A stretch of DNA of 5,592 nt, taken from positions 851 to 6,442 of the forward strand of contig JAHEYE010000013.1 in the NCBI GenBank assembly GCA_023251695.1, in the 5' to 3' direction. Made by a program: the position numbers and the translations under genes. Positions within the stretch are counted from its first letter, which is position 1; each line of letters begins with the position of its first letter. This DNA is from Sphingobacteriaceae bacterium (GTDB lineage Bacteria > Bacteroidota > Bacteroidia > B-17B0 > Aurantibacillaceae). The notes beneath the pieces are model-generated. The model made no database searches. It saw only the letters and a list, made by a program, of their open reading frames with translations, and was not told the origin of the DNA. Positions 4,916 through 5,592 of the stretch are shown piece by piece.

Positions 4916-5592
4916 ATGTCAGACGGAACAAAACAACTTCGCTTAAGTAAAGTAGCAAAAGAATTCAATCTTTCATTGGGAAAGATTGTGGAATTTCTTG
5001 CTTCAAAAGGCAAGCCGGTTGATAATAACCCTAATGCTAAAATCGGGGACGAAGAATATGTTTTATTGCAGAAAGAGTTTTCAAGTGATAAAAACGCACG
5101 GGTGGAGGCAGAACAAGTGTCGCAAAACATCAGCAAAGTAAAACGCGATAGTATTATTCTTGACGATGGCAAATCAAAACAAAAATCAAAGATCGAAACG
5201 GAAGAAGTCAGGATAAAAGATTTAACCGATACCTCCATTGAAACCACCAAAAAAGAAAAAGCAACCACTAAAAAAGAAGAGGTAGTAAAAACCGAAATTG
5301 AAAATTTAGAGGGGCCGAAAGTATTAGGAAAGCTGGATCTGAAATCCATTAGTTCAAAAACTAAGACCGATAAAAAATCGAAAGATGAGGATAACGGAAC
5401 TAAGAAAAAAGTAAAAGGCAAAAAAGAAGATGAGCATGTTATAGACACCGAGGAACTTGTAGAGTCGGAAACTGATGCTGAAGAAGAACAAAAAGAAGAT
5501 TTTTTAGAAACAAGAATCGAAAAACTGGAAGGCCCGAAAATTCTTGGCAATATTGTTTTACCTGCTAAAGAAGAGAAGAAAAAACCGGTTGC
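4916..5592 (+). CDS. infB: Translation initiation factor IF-2, N-terminal part; 3' partial
   Basis: IF-2 is the GTPase that brings initiator fMet-tRNA to the 30S subunit and drives subunit joining. Only the first 225 codons are in the window, so the G domain with its GTP-binding motifs lies beyond the right edge. The start MSDGTKQLRLSKVAKEFN opens an IF2_N-type helical domain (about 6-58), in which LSKVAKEFN, GKIVEFLASKG and NPNAKIGDEEY match Bacteroidota IF-2. After it comes a long, highly charged, Lys/Glu-rich linker of low complexity, usual for this phylum, with two copies of an LEGPK-[VI]-LG motif. The gene is assigned from this N-terminus and from its place after rimP-nusA. ATG at 4916 lies 68 nt past the nusA stop; GAGAG at 4900-4904 is too weak and slightly too far to count as a firm Shine-Dalgarno sequence. 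Confidence 0.94.
   Translation, partial: MSDGTKQLRLSKVAKEFNLSLGKIVEFLASKGKPVDNNPNAKIGDEEYVLLQKEFSSDKNARVEAEQVSQNISKVKRDSIILDDGKSKQKSKIETEEVRIKDLTDTSIETTKKEKATTKKEEVVKTEIENLEGPKVLGKLDLKSISSKTKTDKKSKDEDNGTKKKVKGKKEDEHVIDTEELVESETDAEEEQKEDFLETRIEKLEGPKILGNIVLPAKEEKKKPV
5297..5560 (+). repeat. Two copies of a 15-residue motif in the IF-2 linker
   Basis: Residues 128-142 (IENLEGPKVLGKLDL, bases 5297-5341) and 201-215 (IEKLEGPKILGNIVL, bases 5516-5560) agree at 10 of 15 positions, with mostly conservative changes elsewhere. They start 73 residues apart, separated by Lys/Glu-rich sequence. The two DNA copies use different codons (for example GGG CCG against GGC CCG), so this is an old protein-level repeat, not a recent duplication. 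More copies may follow outside the window. Confidence 0.8.

Noticed and set aside
4909..5550. Long minus-strand open frame (213 residues, Ser/Phe-rich) opposite infB.
   Set aside because: It is the shadow of the Lys/Glu-rich IF-2 linker: GAA/AAA codons read backwards give TTC/TTT and Ser codons. No family resemblance.

Overview
This window is an ordinary, well-ordered piece of a low-GC chromosome from the phylum Bacteroidota. Four things point there: a C-terminal type IX secretion (Por) sorting domain at the left edge; promoter motifs of the TAnnTTTG type; start codons with A-rich upstream stretches and no convincing Shine-Dalgarno sequence; and NusA, RimP and IF-2 proteins with the wording typical of that phylum. 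I cannot place it below phylum from the sequence alone.

Layout, left to right. Positions 2-211 (+) hold the last 69 residues of a secreted protein ending in a type IX sorting domain. It converges on, and overlaps by 23 bp, the 3' end of a leftward cluster acpP (2447-2211), fabF (2193-940), rnc (932-189). These encode acyl carrier protein, beta-ketoacyl-ACP synthase II and ribonuclease III, are spaced by 17 and 7 nt, and probably form one transcript from a good Bacteroidota-type promoter at 2472-2501. Upstream of that promoter is a separate leftward gene (2937-2623) for a small membrane protein of unknown function with a His/Arg-rich tail. It ends at a clear intrinsic terminator (2585-2612), so it should be insulated from acpP.

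Divergent from it, rightward, is the classic rimP-nusA-infB operon: ribosome maturation factor (3110-3577), transcription factor NusA (3591-4847), and the N-terminal 225 residues of initiation factor IF-2 (4916 to the right edge). Its promoter region carries a TAATTTTG element. The predicted 5' leader contains a perfect 10-bp hairpin followed by a U-rich run just before the rimP start.

Together the window joins fatty-acid chain elongation (AcpP carries the chain, FabF extends it) and RNA processing (RNase III) on one strand with ribosome assembly, transcription elongation and translation initiation on the other. I found no mobile element, CRISPR array, tRNA/rRNA gene, toxin-antitoxin pair or defence system. 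The observations most worth following up are the leader hairpin before rimP, the small His-rich membrane protein, and the overlapping convergent ends of rnc and the secreted-protein gene.
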